Notes: generated by a model from the sequence alone, not told the origin. A DNA stretch of 44,825 nucleotides from Caulobacteraceae bacterium (GCA_947447115.1 CANFKD010000005.1:1-44825); one strand, 5' to 3'. Positions 16,403 through 25,697 are shown, counted from the first letter of the stretch. Numbers and translations are program-made.

Positions 16403-17410
16403 TTACCCCACCGCTGCCAACAGCAGCCGGTCCACCGCCGCCTCGTCCAAAAATCTCGCGCGGACGGGCCATGGGGTGACGCGCAGGCGCCAGTGCATGG
16501 GTAGTCGCATCCAGTCCTTTTCCGTGGTCACAAGTCCGGCACCAAACAGGGCCGCGCGACCGGCGAGGAAGGTCAGGGTCTCGTCATCATAGGGGTCGTG
16601 ATCGGGGAACGGGGCAAAGTCGACCAGTTCGCAACCCGCTTCGGTTAAGGCCCGCTCGACCTTCCAAGGCTTACCAACCCCTGCAAAGCCCAGTTGCGGG
16701 CCACGCGGCGGCGGGGCGGGCGCTTCGAGGCGCGCCACCAACACCGGCTTATCGCCAAACTCCGCAATGAGATCTGGATCAACCTTGGTCAGGCCATGTG
16801 GGAGCAGCACCACGACCGCATCGGCGCGCGCCAGACCCCGACGCAGCGGCTCTCGCATTGGACCGGCAGGGAACACCGCACCATCGCCAAAGGGCCATTC
16901 CTGACCGCGTGTCTCGCCATCGACGACAATGATCGACAGGGCCTTTTTCACGTCGGGATTTTGGTGGCCATCATCCATGACCACGACCTGAGCGCCCGCC
17001 GCAGCCGCCGCCTTGGCACCGGCCAGCCGGTTGCGAGCGACCCACATGGGGAAGTCTTGCGCCAGCATCAGCGGCTCATCACCGACCTCTGAGGCATCGT
17101 GGTTGTCAGGATCGACCTGAATCGGGCCTTCCAGCGTGCCGCCATGACCGCGCGAAAGGCCATGGGCGCGCTTCTTGGCATGGGTCAAGCGCAGCAGAAT
17201 CTCACGCACAACTGGCGTCTTGCCCGCACCGCCCATGGTCAGGTTGCCGACACAGATCACCGGTATCCCAGCATCACCGGGCTTGGCATTTCTGATGCGT
17301 CGTTCCGTAAAGAAGGCCCAAAGCCACGATAGAGGCCGCAGAAGCATTCGGGTGATCGGGGCGGGCGCGCCGGTGCGCACATACCACCAACGCGGTGTTG
17401 AAAGGCTCAT
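16403..17410 (-). CDS. lpxK: Tetraacyldisaccharide 4'-kinase
   Basis: LpxK phosphorylates the 4' position of the lipid A disaccharide at the inner membrane, giving lipid IVA. The 335-residue protein has an N-terminal hydrophobic segment (LLRPLSWLWAFF), the P-loop VGNLTMGGAGKTP, VVMDDGHQN carrying the catalytic-site DDGHQ, and a C-terminal VTTEKDWMRLP motif typical of LpxK. Its ATG overlaps the waaA stop by 4 nt, making it the last gene of the msbA operon. Its stop is followed at once by a type B repeat that may serve as terminator. Confidence 0.97.
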   Translation of the reverse strand: MSLSTPRWWYVRTGAPAPITRMLLRPLSWLWAFFTERRIRNAKPGDAGIPVICVGNLTMGGAGKTPVVREILLRLTHAKKRAHGLSRGHGGTLEGPIQVDPDNHDASEVGDEPLMLAQDFPMWVARNRLAGAKAAAAAGAQVVVMDDGHQNPDVKKALSIIVVDGETRGQEWPFGDGAVFPAGPMREPLRRGLARADAVVVLLPHGLTKVDPDLIAEFGDKPVLVARLEAPAPPPRGPQLGFAGVGKPWKVERALTEAGCELVDFAPFPDHDPYDDETLTFLAGRAALFGAGLVTTEKDWMRLPMHWRLRVTPWPVRARFLDEAAVDRLLLAAVG

Positions 17411-18690
17411 GCCCCTGCCTCGCGGCGCGGCAGGAGGGGTGAGAGGGCCTGCCAGATCGCGGCCATCTGTCCGCCATCCTGCGCCGCAAACCGGGCCGCC
17501 GCCGCTCCCAAGGCCTTGGCCTTAGCGCTATGGGTCAGCAGGTCGTTCAGGGCGCTCATCAACTCAATCTCCGACGCAACAAGGACCAAGCCTTGAGCAC
17601 GCTCCATATCGCCACAGACTTCGGCGAAATTAAACACCTGATCTCCGCACATCATCGTGACACCCAGCCGCGCGCCCTCGAGCGGGTTGTGACCCCCAAT
17701 GCCCGGAAGAAAGGATCCGCCGATGATGGCAAGGCTCGCCAGCCGATAGAACAGGCCCATCTCGCCCAAGGTGTCGGCCACATAGACTTCGGTTGAGGGC
17801 TCCAAGGGCTCGGCAGCGGCGCGGCGGGCGACCCTAAGGCCCTGATCGCTTGACAGTTTTGCTACCGCTGGCCCGCGTTCGGGATGACGCGGCGCAAGGA
17901 TCAGCAAGGGCTTCGGCTCCGGAATAGAGCCATAGGCCCGCAGCATGATCTCGTCTTCACCCTCATGGGTGCTGGCGGCAAGGACCACCGCACGCCCTGC
18001 GACGCCATGGCTCAAGGCCTCAAGGGCGACAGGATCAAAGTCCAGCGGAAGGGCGAGGCTCTTGAGATTGGCCAGTCCCTGAACCGTGCCACCAAGGCCC
18101 TCCAGTCGTTCAGCACTGGCGCTATCTTGAGCTTGGATCAGATCAAAGGAGGACAGAAGCGCCTTCGCGGTCTTGGGCCACCTCGCCCAACCATCGGCGC
18201 TGACCTTCGTCATGCGGGCGGACAGCAGGGCAAGGCTCACGCCTCGCTCACGGGCCGCCAAGATCAGGTTCGGCCAAAGCTCACTCTCGACGAACAGAGC
18301 AAGGTCTGGTCGCCAATGGTTCAGAAACCTTGCGACGGCGCGGGGGGCGTCGATGGGGACATAGTGATGGATGACGCCGCTGGGCAGTCTTGCCGATAGG
18401 AGGTCCGCTGCCGTGCGCGTTCCACTGGTCACGAGCAAGGTTAGGTCTGGTCGCTCTGTGCGCAGATGATCGATCAGGGGCAGGTGTGACAGGCTCTCGC
18501 CAACGCTGGCGCCATGCAACCAGATCAGAGAACCGGCGGGCCGCGCGAGGGGCGAATGGCCGAGACGTTCCCTTACGCGGGCAGCGTCTTCCTTGCCGCG
18601 CTTGACCCGCGCCGTGAGCAAGAGCGGAGCAAAGGGCTCTAAGATCGCCGTGGCCAGCCGATAGAGCTGCAGAGCCAAGGTTCGGCTCAT
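17407..18690 (-). CDS. waaA: 3-deoxy-D-manno-octulosonic acid (Kdo) transferase
   Basis: WaaA adds Kdo from CMP-Kdo to lipid IVA at the cytoplasmic face of the inner membrane. The 427-residue protein has an N-terminal hydrophobic anchor (LALQLYRLATAILEPFAPLLL), the acceptor-side motif WLHGASVGE with the catalytic-region Glu, FVESELWPNL, and the C-terminal nucleotide-sugar half with LAPRHPERG and GGSFLPGIGGHNPLEGARLG, all diagnostic. It overlaps both neighbours by 4 nt. KdsD, encoded elsewhere in this window, supplies the Kdo precursor. Confidence 0.97.
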   Translation of the reverse strand: MSRTLALQLYRLATAILEPFAPLLLTARVKRGKEDAARVRERLGHSPLARPAGSLIWLHGASVGESLSHLPLIDHLRTERPDLTLLVTSGTRTAADLLSARLPSGVIHHYVPIDAPRAVARFLNHWRPDLALFVESELWPNLILAARERGVSLALLSARMTKVSADGWARWPKTAKALLSSFDLIQAQDSASAERLEGLGGTVQGLANLKSLALPLDFDPVALEALSHGVAGRAVVLAASTHEGEDEIMLRAYGSIPEPKPLLILAPRHPERGPAVAKLSSDQGLRVARRAAAEPLEPSTEVYVADTLGEMGLFYRLASLAIIGGSFLPGIGGHNPLEGARLGVTMMCGDQVFNFAEVCGDMERAQGLVLVASEIELMSALNDLLTHSAKAKALGAAAARFAAQDGGQMAAIWQALSPLLPRREAGA

Positions 18691-19367
18691 TTTACCAGCG
18701 CCTCGGCCCGCTCAGTCACCGCAGTCAAGCGCGCGGCCCAGTCGAGCGCTACGGCCTCGGCATCGATCTTGCCATCAAGCTGAAACGGCCCCTCCCAGAC
18801 CATGGCAGCCTTGCCAAAGGGGATGGGCAGGACGGCCTTATCCCAACTGCCCAGCCGGATACAGGGATTGCAGGCTAGACCGACAAACAGCACCGGCGCG
18901 CCGGTCAGCCGCGCCAACATCGGCGTGCCCTCCGCCATCACATGGGCCGGGCCGCGAGGGCCATCAGGCGTGATCGCGACGGCGCCGCCCGAATTGACCC
19001 ATTTGGCCATGTCGCGAAAGGCCGCCATGCCGCCCTTGGACTTGGCGGGATCGGACTTCTTTTGCGAGGACCCACGAATGGCTGGGAAACCGACCAGCGC
19101 CATCGCCTTGGCGATGAACTCGCCATCCGCCGATAAAGAGATCAAGGCGCGGCACTCCTGCGCCTCCTTGGGCCAAGAGGCCGGGGACAGAGAAATCCGG
19201 TCATGCCAAAGACAAAGCATGGCCCCGCCTTCGCTCTTCCAGACCCCTTGGGCCCGCTCGCGATCGACATGGGTCCAGCGCATGGTGCTGATGGACAGCC
19301 GCATATAGGCAGCGAACAGATAGGCCAAGGCGCTCTGGATCAAGGCCGAACGGAACAGGGCTTTCAC
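18687..19367 (-). CDS. DUF374 lysophospholipid-type acyltransferase, LpxJ-related
   Basis: DUF374 proteins are inner-membrane LPLAT-like acyltransferases; the epsilonproteobacterial member LpxJ adds secondary acyl chains to lipid A. The 226 residues include a hydrophobic N-terminus (ALIQSALAYLFAAYMRL), the catalytic-block LCLWHDRISL (H55), IRGSSQK, and AITPDGPRGPAHVMAEGTPMLA (about 128-150), all DUF374 hallmarks. It starts with GTG within a 4-nt overlap with msbA and ends in a 4-nt overlap with waaA. The context strongly suggests secondary acylation of lipid A or its precursor, but the acyl chain and acceptor are not known. A separate LpxL-like gene is at 28280-29218. Confidence 0.85.
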   Translation of the reverse strand: MKALFRSALIQSALAYLFAAYMRLSISTMRWTHVDRERAQGVWKSEGGAMLCLWHDRISLSPASWPKEAQECRALISLSADGEFIAKAMALVGFPAIRGSSQKKSDPAKSKGGMAAFRDMAKWVNSGGAVAITPDGPRGPAHVMAEGTPMLARLTGAPVLFVGLACNPCIRLGSWDKAVLPIPFGKAAMVWEGPFQLDGKIDAEAVALDWAARLTAVTERAEALVK

Positions 19368-21157
19368 GGTTGGGTCTCCATGGCCGCACCCCTATCCAAG
19401 TCCTGCGACTGTGCCAACCGGGCATAGAGCCCGCGCTGCGCCATCAGACTGTCATGGTCGCCGGTCTCGACCACCTGACCCCTGTCGATGACATAGATGC
19501 GGTCGGCGCCGCGCACGGTCGAGAGGCGGTGGGCGATGAGGAGGGTCGTGCGACCGGCCATCAGCCGCTCCAACGCTTCCTGGACCTTGGCCTCGCTCTC
19601 GGTGTCCAGCGCACTGGTGGCCTCGTCGAGCAGCAGGATCGGGGCGTTCTTGAGAAAGGCGCGGGCAATGGCGATCCGTTGACGCTGACCACCGGAAAGG
19701 CGCGCGCCGGCCTCTCCGACGGGGGTGTCATAGCCCTTGGGCAGGGCGAGGATGAAGTCGTGCGCAGCGGCCTGAGCCGCAGCAGCCTCGATCTCGGCTT
19801 GGCTGGCGCTGGGGCGCGCATAGGCGATATTGGCCCCGATTGTGTCGTCGAACAGGAACGGCTCTTGCGTCACCAAGGCGATCTGGTCGCGCAGGGAGGC
19901 CAGGGTCACGTCCCGAACATCCACGCCATCGATGGTCAATCGCCCGGCGGTCACGTCATAAAAGCGCGGGATCAGGTTCAAGATCGTGCTCTTGCCACCG
20001 CCCGAGGGCCCGACCAAAGCGATGGTCTCACCGCGCCTAGCGCTAAGGCTGACATGGGACAGGACCGGCGTTTCGGGGCCATAGGCAAAGGACACGTCTT
20101 CGAGGCTCAGGCTGGCCTCACCGCGCGTCAGGGCCTTGGCCTCGGGTGCATCCCGAACCTCGGCCTCGACATCGAGACTGGCAAAGAGGCGGCGCGCGGC
20201 GGTCAGACCCTCGGCCATCACGGTCTGGAGATTGGCAAGCTGGCGCAGGGATTGGGATGCCATGGCCAAGGCCCCCAGAAAGGCAATAAAGGCCCCGACA
20301 TTCATCTGGCCGGTGGTCGAGCGCCAACCGGCATAGGCCATGACCCCGGCGGTAATTACCGTCATCAGGGTCTCGGTGGCCGGGGCAGCGGCGGCTCTGG
20401 CATTGGCCCCCTTGATCAGATGCTCCTGACGGCGCTCCACAACGGTCGCAACGCGGGCCTCTTCATAGGCTTCTCGGTTCTCGATCTTGACGATCTTGAC
20501 CCCGTCCAAGCTCTCCATAACGGCTGTGGACAGGGCAGAGGTCTCGGCCATCGCGCCCTTGGCGGCCTTGGTGGTGCGCTTGGAAAAGCGCCGCATGATC
20601 GTAACCGCCAGCGGCGCAACGACCAGAACGCCAAAGGACAGCCAAAGGTCCTTGGACATCATCACCGCCACGGCTCCGGCCACGGTCAGGAAGTGCTGGG
20701 TATAGTTGACCACGCCCGAGGTTGCCGCCTCACGGATCAAACCTGCATCATAAAGAACCGACGAGACATAGGCTCCCGAATGGGCGGTGCGCAGACGGGC
20801 GAGATCGGCGCGGATCAACTTGCCAAAGAGCTGGACCTGCACATCGCCGACAATGCCATTGCCGATGCGGTTGACGAGGCTAGCTTGGGTAATCTGCGCC
20901 ACCCCGCGCACGACGGCGAGGACGGCGATAGTGGCCGGGATGGCCAGCAAGGCCCCCGGCTTGTGATCGACCATCAGCTGATTGATCGCCGGATCAAGGA
21001 TCTGGATCAGCCAAGCACTGAGGCCCGCCACCACCGCCGCACAGAACACCGAGAGGCTTAAGCCCTTCCAGCGCGGGGCCAGATAGGTGCGCAGAACCCG
21101 GCTGGCCAAGGCACGGTCGGTGATCGACGGTTCAGAGGTGGGCGAAAACTCATCCAT
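19364..21157 (-). CDS. msbA: Lipid A flippase-type ABC transporter
   Basis: This half-size exporter (fused membrane and ATPase domains) probably flips core-lipid A across the inner membrane. Six membrane helices occupy about residues 20-320. The nucleotide-binding domain has Walker A GPSGGGKST, signature LSGGQRQRIAIARA, Walker B ILLLDEATSALD and the H-loop IAHRLST. I choose the ATG at 21157 (597 residues); the track begins at a GTG at 21214, and an in-frame GTG preceded by AAGGAAG also lies between them, so the start is uncertain. As first gene of the operon with the DUF374 gene, waaA and lpxK, lipid A is the expected cargo, although single-gene similarity alone would only say ABC exporter. 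Confidence 0.9.
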   Translation of the reverse strand: MDEFSPTSEPSITDRALASRVLRTYLAPRWKGLSLSVFCAAVVAGLSAWLIQILDPAINQLMVDHKPGALLAIPATIAVLAVVRGVAQITQASLVNRIGNGIVGDVQVQLFGKLIRADLARLRTAHSGAYVSSVLYDAGLIREAATSGVVNYTQHFLTVAGAVAVMMSKDLWLSFGVLVVAPLAVTIMRRFSKRTTKAAKGAMAETSALSTAVMESLDGVKIVKIENREAYEEARVATVVERRQEHLIKGANARAAAAPATETLMTVITAGVMAYAGWRSTTGQMNVGAFIAFLGALAMASQSLRQLANLQTVMAEGLTAARRLFASLDVEAEVRDAPEAKALTRGEASLSLEDVSFAYGPETPVLSHVSLSARRGETIALVGPSGGGKSTILNLIPRFYDVTAGRLTIDGVDVRDVTLASLRDQIALVTQEPFLFDDTIGANIAYARPSASQAEIEAAAAQAAAHDFILALPKGYDTPVGEAGARLSGGQRQRIAIARAFLKNAPILLLDEATSALDTESEAKVQEALERLMAGRTTLLIAHRLSTVRGADRIYVIDRGQVVETGDHDSLMAQRGLYARLAQSQDLDRGAAMETQP

Positions 21158-21251
21158 AGGCGATGGGTTGACCGTGATTGCGCGCAAGTCAAGCACGACA
21201 GGCTTCCTTTTCACTCCAGAAGGTCATAACCAGAGGCCTTAAACAGGAACC

Positions 21252-21923
21252 GTGATCTTGTCAGGCTTCGATCTCACCACCTCCGCTGGGCGCCGCCGAG
21301 CCTATCTGGACTATCTGGTCAATGACCACGCCTTCTTGCGCGTGGGCTTTCAGAACGCCCATTGGATCACGCCAGAACTGGTGCGCACCAACCAGCCTTG
21401 GCCGTTCCAACTGGCTTGGTGGAAGAAGCAGGGCGTGCGCACGATCATCAATCTGCGCGGTGGCTTTGATGGCAGTTTCCACGCGCTGGAAAAGGATGCC
21501 TGCGAGCGACTGGGCCTGACGATGGTCGACTTCACCATCACTTCACGAGAAGTGCCATCACGCGAGCGGGTTCTCGGCGCGCGGGACCTCTTTGCCTCGA
21601 TCGAATATCCCGCCCTCATGCACTGCAAGTCCGGCGCAGACCGGGCCGGGATCATGAGCGTCTTCTATGCCCACTTTCGCCTCGGTCTGCCGATCCGCGA
21701 GGCGATGAAGGAACTGTCCCTGCGCTATCTGCACGTCAAACAGGGCAAGACCGGGGTGCTCGACTATGTGTTTGAGCGCTATCTGGCTGAGGGCGAGCCG
21801 ATTGGCCAAAGCTTCATCGACTGGGTGATGAGCGATGCCTATGATCCCGTCGCGATCAAGGCTGATTTCCGGTCGCAGTGGATCGGCACGCTCTTGACCG
21901 AAAAGCTGCTTCGTCGCGAATAG
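21252..21923 (+). CDS. Dual-specificity-type phosphatase, CtpA-like
   Basis: This Cys-dependent phosphatase has the signature HCKSGADRAG (H124, C125, R131), with SNQP-like TNQPWPFQLAW and TIINLRGG upstream, as in a conserved alphaproteobacterial family. The essential Caulobacter protein CtpA belongs to this kind of family and has been linked to outer membrane integrity and lipid A phosphate removal. No signal peptide or membrane segment is evident in the 223 residues. It begins with GTG, with AGGAA nearby, and is transcribed divergently from the msbA-DUF374-waaA-lpxK operon. Lipid A dephosphorylation is therefore a reasonable inference; the substrate is not shown by the sequence. Confidence 0.75.
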   Translation: MILSGFDLTTSAGRRRAYLDYLVNDHAFLRVGFQNAHWITPELVRTNQPWPFQLAWWKKQGVRTIINLRGGFDGSFHALEKDACERLGLTMVDFTITSREVPSRERVLGARDLFASIEYPALMHCKSGADRAGIMSVFYAHFRLGLPIREAMKELSLRYLHVKQGKTGVLDYVFERYLAEGEPIGQSFIDWVMSDAYDPVAIKADFRSQWIGTLLTEKLLRRE

Positions 21924-21930
21924 GACGGGT

Positions 21931-22527
21931 CTAGGCGCGCCCGGTCTGGCCCGACAGGCTGCTGGCATGAACGCCGATCTTGGCGAGGGCCTTGGACCAT
22001 TTGTCATTGGGGTTGGGATCAAACAGCAGGTCCTCATCCGCCTCGCAGGTCAGCCAAACATTATCGCGCAGTTCCTGCTCCAACTGCCCCGGACCCCATC
22101 CTGCATAACCTAGCGCGAGGATAGATCGCCTTGGCCCACTGTCACCGCCAATGGCCTGCAGAACCTCGCGGGTGGCGGTCATGGATACGCCGTTGGCCAC
22201 AGGCAAGGTGGCGGTTTCACTGAGATAGTCATCGGTGTGCAGAACAAAGCCGCGCTCACGCTCGACCGGCCCGCCGATCAGCACAGGGGCAGGCCCCGCC
22301 TCGCTGATCAAAGGAATTTCGAGCGTCTTGAGCACATCGGCCAAGGTCACCCCATCGACCGGCCGGTTCAAGGTCACGCCCATGGCCTGATCGGGGGTGT
22401 GAACGCACAGATAGACGATGGACCGCTCAAAGCGTGGGTCCTCTATCCCCGGCATGGAGATCAACACCCGTCCAGCCAGAAAGGTCCGCTCGCCGGCCTC
22501 GCGCCATTCTTTGTTACGGTCAAACAT
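21931..22527 (-). CDS. YqgE/AlgH family protein (UPF0301)
   Basis: A conserved bacterial family of unknown biochemical role, named for a proposed link to alginate regulation in Pseudomonas. The 198 residues show the family pattern: FLAGRVLISMPGIEDPRFERSIVYL, GVTLNRPV, IGGPVERERGFVLHT, and GYAGWGPGQLEQELRDNVWL. It ends 8 bp after the convergent phosphatase gene and starts 165 bp before the divergent peroxiredoxin. I can say nothing firmer on function. Confidence 0.93.
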   Translation of the reverse strand: MFDRNKEWREAGERTFLAGRVLISMPGIEDPRFERSIVYLCVHTPDQAMGVTLNRPVDGVTLADVLKTLEIPLISEAGPAPVLIGGPVERERGFVLHTDDYLSETATLPVANGVSMTATREVLQAIGGDSGPRRSILALGYAGWGPGQLEQELRDNVWLTCEADEDLLFDPNPNDKWSKALAKIGVHASSLSGQTGRA

Positions 22528-22691
22528 GAGGGGATGATCGGCCGACTAGGGGCGGGTTTCAAGTCTTGAACATCAAACTTCAATGACAAGTGCGAGAGAT
22601 CGCGCGCGTGAGGCTTGGCGAACGGTCTTCGCGGCCTTATGTCGATGGCATGCACGTCATTTCGCGTGTCTCAGACAATCAGGAGGCCCTC

Positions 22692-23174
22692 ATGGCCATC
22701 AAGATCGGCGACAGCCTGCCTAAGGCAACCTTCATGACCATGACCGCTGAGGGCCCTGCCCCGGTCACCACCGATCAGCTGTTCGGCGGCAAGCGCGTTG
22801 CCCTGTTCGCCGTCCCCGGTGCCTTTACCCCGACCTGCTCGGCCAAGCACCTGCCCGGCTTTAAGGACCACGCCGCAGACTTGAAGGCCAAGGGCATCGA
22901 CACCATCGCCTGCGTTTCGGTCAACGACATGTTTGTGATGAAGGCTTGGGCCAAGGATCAGGGCATCACGGACGAAGTGCTGATGCTGGCAGACGGCAAT
23001 GGCGACTTCACCAAGGCCTTGGGTCTTGAAATGGACGGCTCCAAGTTCGGCATGGGCCTGCGCTCGCAGCGCTATTCCTTCGTCGCCAAGGACGGCGTCG
23101 TTGAGAAGCTGAATGTCGAAGCGGGCGGCGACTTCAAGGTCTCCTCTGCCGACTATATGCTGGCCCAACTCTAG
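22692..23174 (+). CDS. Peroxiredoxin, Prx5/AhpE-like subfamily
   Basis: This is a thiol peroxidase reducing H2O2 and organic hydroperoxides. The start at 22692 has AGGAGG eight bases upstream and gives MAIKIGDSLPKATF; the longer frame in the track has no support. In the 160 residues the peroxidatic Cys is C49 in PGAFTPTCSAKHLPGF, with the conserved downstream Arg in GLRSQRYSFV. There is no clear resolving Cys near the end, so it likely uses glutathione or glutaredoxin, as is known for Prx5-type proteins in proteobacteria. A type A repeat follows at once. Confidence 0.95.
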   Translation: MAIKIGDSLPKATFMTMTAEGPAPVTTDQLFGGKRVALFAVPGAFTPTCSAKHLPGFKDHAADLKAKGIDTIACVSVNDMFVMKAWAKDQGITDEVLMLADGNGDFTKALGLEMDGSKFGMGLRSQRYSFVAKDGVVEKLNVEAGGDFKVSSADYMLAQL

Positions 23175-23176
23175 AA

Positions 23177-23268
23177 AAGGCCCTCACCCAACCCTCTCCC
23201 ACAGGGAGAGGGCTTATCCGCTCTTTCTTAGCCCTCGCCCCCTTGGGGGAGAGGGTTGGGTGAGGGGG
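23177..23268. repeat. Type A palindromic repeat
   Basis: The same 20-bp perfect arms as the copy near 2.4 kb (23181-23200 and 23247-23266), with an extra inner hairpin (CTCTCCCACAGGGAGAG) intact here. It fills the whole 97-bp convergent gap between the peroxiredoxin and phosphotransferase genes, and is probably a two-way terminator. Confidence 0.88.
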
Positions 23269-23271
23269 ATT

Positions 23272-24345
23272 TTACGCCCCGGCCTTTTTCGCAAAGGCCC
23301 AGGCCGTATCGCCCAAAATGGGAACCCGCTCGCCCATGGCGATGGCGTAGGGCGACGAGGCGGTGCCGTCGCGCACCCGGCCCGCAATGCCCTGACAGAT
23401 GCCGCCAAGCCGGAACAGGTTATAGGCGAAGAACCAATCCAGGTTGGGCAGACCCGAGCGATTGGTCAGGGCGCAATAACGTTCCACCGCGTCTTCGATC
23501 GAGGGAATGCCCGCTGCCTTGAGGTCCATCTCAGCCAATCCGCCGCGCTGATCAGACGGCATGACCCACTGCATCAGGAAATAGGTGAAGTCGGCCAAGG
23601 GATTGCCAAGGGTCGACAGTTCCCAATCCAGCACAGCCAGAACGCGGTTCTCGGTCGGGTGCAGGATCATATTGTCCAGACGATAGTCGCCATGGACGAT
23701 GGAGGTCATGTCGTCCTCGGGCGCACTTTGCGGCAAGTAATCCATGAGACTGTTCATCGATGGAATGACCTGGGTCTCTGAGGCCCGGTACTGCTTGCTC
23801 CAACGGTCGATCTGGCGCGAGAAATAGTTCCCCGGACGGCCATAGTCGGCCAAGCCGATAGCGGCATAGTCGGTATTGTGCAGGGCGGCCAGCGTGTCGA
23901 TCTCAGCGCGATAGATCTCGCCCCGATCCTTTGGCGTGCTGTCTTCGAGGCGCCCGTCCCACAGGATGCGGCCCTCCACCATGCCCATGACATAGAACAT
24001 GGTGCCCAGAACGCTTTCGTCGGTGCACAGGGCATAGGCCTTGGCGACCGGGAAGTTGGTCTTGTTCAGGCCTGAAATGACCTTGAACTCGCGGTCCACC
24101 GCATGGGCCGAGGGCAAGAGCTTGCCGGGGGGCTTGCGGCGCAGAACATAGCGCTGATTGGGGGTGATCAGTTGATAGGTCGGGTTGGACTGACCACCCT
24201 TGAACTGACGCACCTCTAGGGGACCGGCATAGTCCTCGACATTGGCCTGCATCCAGTTGGCCAGAGCCGCCTCATCAATCCGGTGGCGCTCGTCAACATC
24301 CTTGGTGCCGGAAAAGGCGTCTTGAGGGGCTTCTACGGCGGCCAT
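23272..24345 (-). CDS. APH-family phosphotransferase (ACAD10/FadE36-like)
   Basis: An aminoglycoside-phosphotransferase-fold kinase of the clade found with acyl-CoA dehydrogenases, probably acting on a hydroxyacyl or other small hydroxyl substrate rather than a drug. The 357 residues contain FKGGQSNPTYQL and YVLRRKPPG (nucleotide loop and Lys), the Brenner motif HGDYRLDNMI, and LDWELSTLGNPLADF with the metal-binding Asp. I use the ATG at 24345, preceded by GGGAGA, not the GTG at 24363. It lies downstream of purD on the same strand, separated by 86 bp containing a small GCCTTG/CAAGGC hairpin. No acyl-CoA dehydrogenase gene is adjacent. Confidence 0.85.
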   Translation of the reverse strand: MAAVEAPQDAFSGTKDVDERHRIDEAALANWMQANVEDYAGPLEVRQFKGGQSNPTYQLITPNQRYVLRRKPPGKLLPSAHAVDREFKVISGLNKTNFPVAKAYALCTDESVLGTMFYVMGMVEGRILWDGRLEDSTPKDRGEIYRAEIDTLAALHNTDYAAIGLADYGRPGNYFSRQIDRWSKQYRASETQVIPSMNSLMDYLPQSAPEDDMTSIVHGDYRLDNMILHPTENRVLAVLDWELSTLGNPLADFTYFLMQWVMPSDQRGGLAEMDLKAAGIPSIEDAVERYCALTNRSGLPNLDWFFAYNLFRLGGICQGIAGRVRDGTASSPYAIAMGERVPILGDTAWAFAKKAGA

Positions 24346-24431
24346 GTGGTTTCTCCCGAACACTTGCTTGGCTGGAGTTTAACGATGGAGCCTTGCGAGA
24401 CAAGGCCCCCAAGGGTGGCAATTGCGAGGAA

Positions 24432-25697
24432 CTAGAGGGCGCGCCAACCAATATCGGTGCGGTGGAAGCCTTCGGGCCAGTCGATCTTGGCAACCGCGTC
24501 ATAGGCCTTGGCCCGCGCTTCGGTCAGGTCCACGCCGCGCGCGCAGACATTGACCACCCTGCCCCCGGCGGCGCGAAGGCTGCCATCGGCGGCGCGTTCG
24601 GTCCCGGCATGGAAGATCGCCACATCGGGCCCGAAATCCTGCTCTAGCCCCGTAATCACAGAGCCGGTAACCGGCGCATCCGGATAGCCCGGCGCGGCCA
24701 AGACCACGCAGATTGCCGCCTCATCATGCCATTGCGGCGCGGGGAGCTGATCCAAGGTACCCGTGGCGACGGCCAGCAGATAGGGCACCAGATCGCTCTT
24801 TAAACGCAGCATCAGGACCTGACATTCGGGGTCCCCGAAGCGGGCATTATATTCGACCAGCTTTGGCCCTGTCGGCGTCAGCATCAGACCGGCATAGAGC
24901 ACGCCGCGATAGGGATGACCCTCTGCGGCCATCCCGGCGACGGTCGGAGCGATCATCTTCTGCTCGGCCTCGGCCATCAGGGCTGGGGTCAGGATCGGGG
25001 TGGGAGAATAGGTGCCCATACCGCCGGTATTGGGACCCCTATCGCCATCAAAGGCGCGCTTATGGTCCTGCGCTACACCAAACAGCATGGCCGCCTGGCC
25101 ATCGCTGAGGGCAAAGAGCGAGGCCTCCTCGCCGGTCATGAACTCTTCGATCACCACCCTCGCGCCAGCCTGACCGAACCGTCCGCCGAGCATGTCGTCA
25201 ATGGCAGCCTCGGCCTCAGCGCGGCTCTCGGCAATGACCACGCCCTTGCCCGCCGCCAGACCATCGGCCTTGACCACATAGGGGGCCGTAAAGCCATCAA
25301 GGAAAGCCTTGGCCGGACCGGCGGCTTCGAACACGCCATAGGCGGCGGTAGGGATATTGTGGCGGGCGGTAAAGTCCTTGGTGAAGGCCTTAGAGGTCTC
25401 CAACTGCGCGGCCGCTTGGGTTGGACCAAAGCAGGGAATGCCCAGCTCCGCCAACCGGTCCGCCAGACCGCGCTCGAGCGCCGATTCGGGTCCAACCACG
25501 ACAAGATCCGCCGCGATCTCTTGCGCCAAAGCCACCAAGGCCTCGACATCTGTGACCTTGATCGGGCGGGTTTCACAAAGGGCCGCAATGCCCGGATTGC
25601 CCGGCGCTGTCACCAGACGCCCAACCAACGGCGAGGCCGCGATTTTCCAAGCCAGGGCGTGTTCGCGGCCGCCCGATCCGACGAGAAGAATGTTCAT
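24432..25697 (-). CDS. purD: Phosphoribosylamine-glycine ligase
   Basis: PurD (GAR synthetase) joins glycine to phosphoribosylamine with ATP in purine synthesis. The start at 25697 gives [18 protein letters not shown] and 421 residues, the normal length; the 503-residue ORF in the track only adds antisense xseA sequence. The ATP-grasp features are present: [44 protein letters not shown] and the C-terminal [14 protein letters not shown]. It diverges from xseA across 105 bp, an arrangement also seen in related alphaproteobacteria. Confidence 0.97.
   Translation of the reverse strand: MNILLVGSGGREHALAWKIAASPLVGRLVTAPGNPGIAALCETRPIKVTDVEALVALAQEIAADLVVVGPESALERGLADRLAELGIPCFGPTQAAAQLETSKAFTKDFTARHNIPTAAYGVFEAAGPAKAFLDGFTAPYVVKADGLAAGKGVVIAESRAEAEAAIDDMLGGRFGQAGARVVIEEFMTGEEASLFALSDGQAAMLFGVAQDHKRAFDGDRGPNTGGMGTYSPTPILTPALMAEAEQKMIAPTVAGMAAEGHPYRGVLYAGLMLTPTGPKLVEYNARFGDPECQVLMLRLKSDLVPYLLAVATGTLDQLPAPQWHDEAAICVVLAAPGYPDAPVTGSVITGLEQDFGPDVAIFHAGTERAADGSLRAAGGRVVNVCARGVDLTEARAKAYDAVAKIDWPEGFHRTDIGWRAL

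Noticed and set aside
19370-21061. 563-residue plus-strand ORF opposite msbA
   Set aside because: Gly/Gln/His-rich antisense frame of a clearly real ABC transporter gene; no motif of its own.
23272-24345. Aminoglycoside resistance gene
   Set aside because: The protein belongs to the acyl-CoA-dehydrogenase-associated phosphotransferase clade, not to drug-modifying APH enzymes, and is in a core genomic setting.
24390-24406. GCCTTG/CAAGGC hairpin between purD and the APH-like gene
   Set aside because: Six-bp stem with no T-tract; insufficient to call a terminator.
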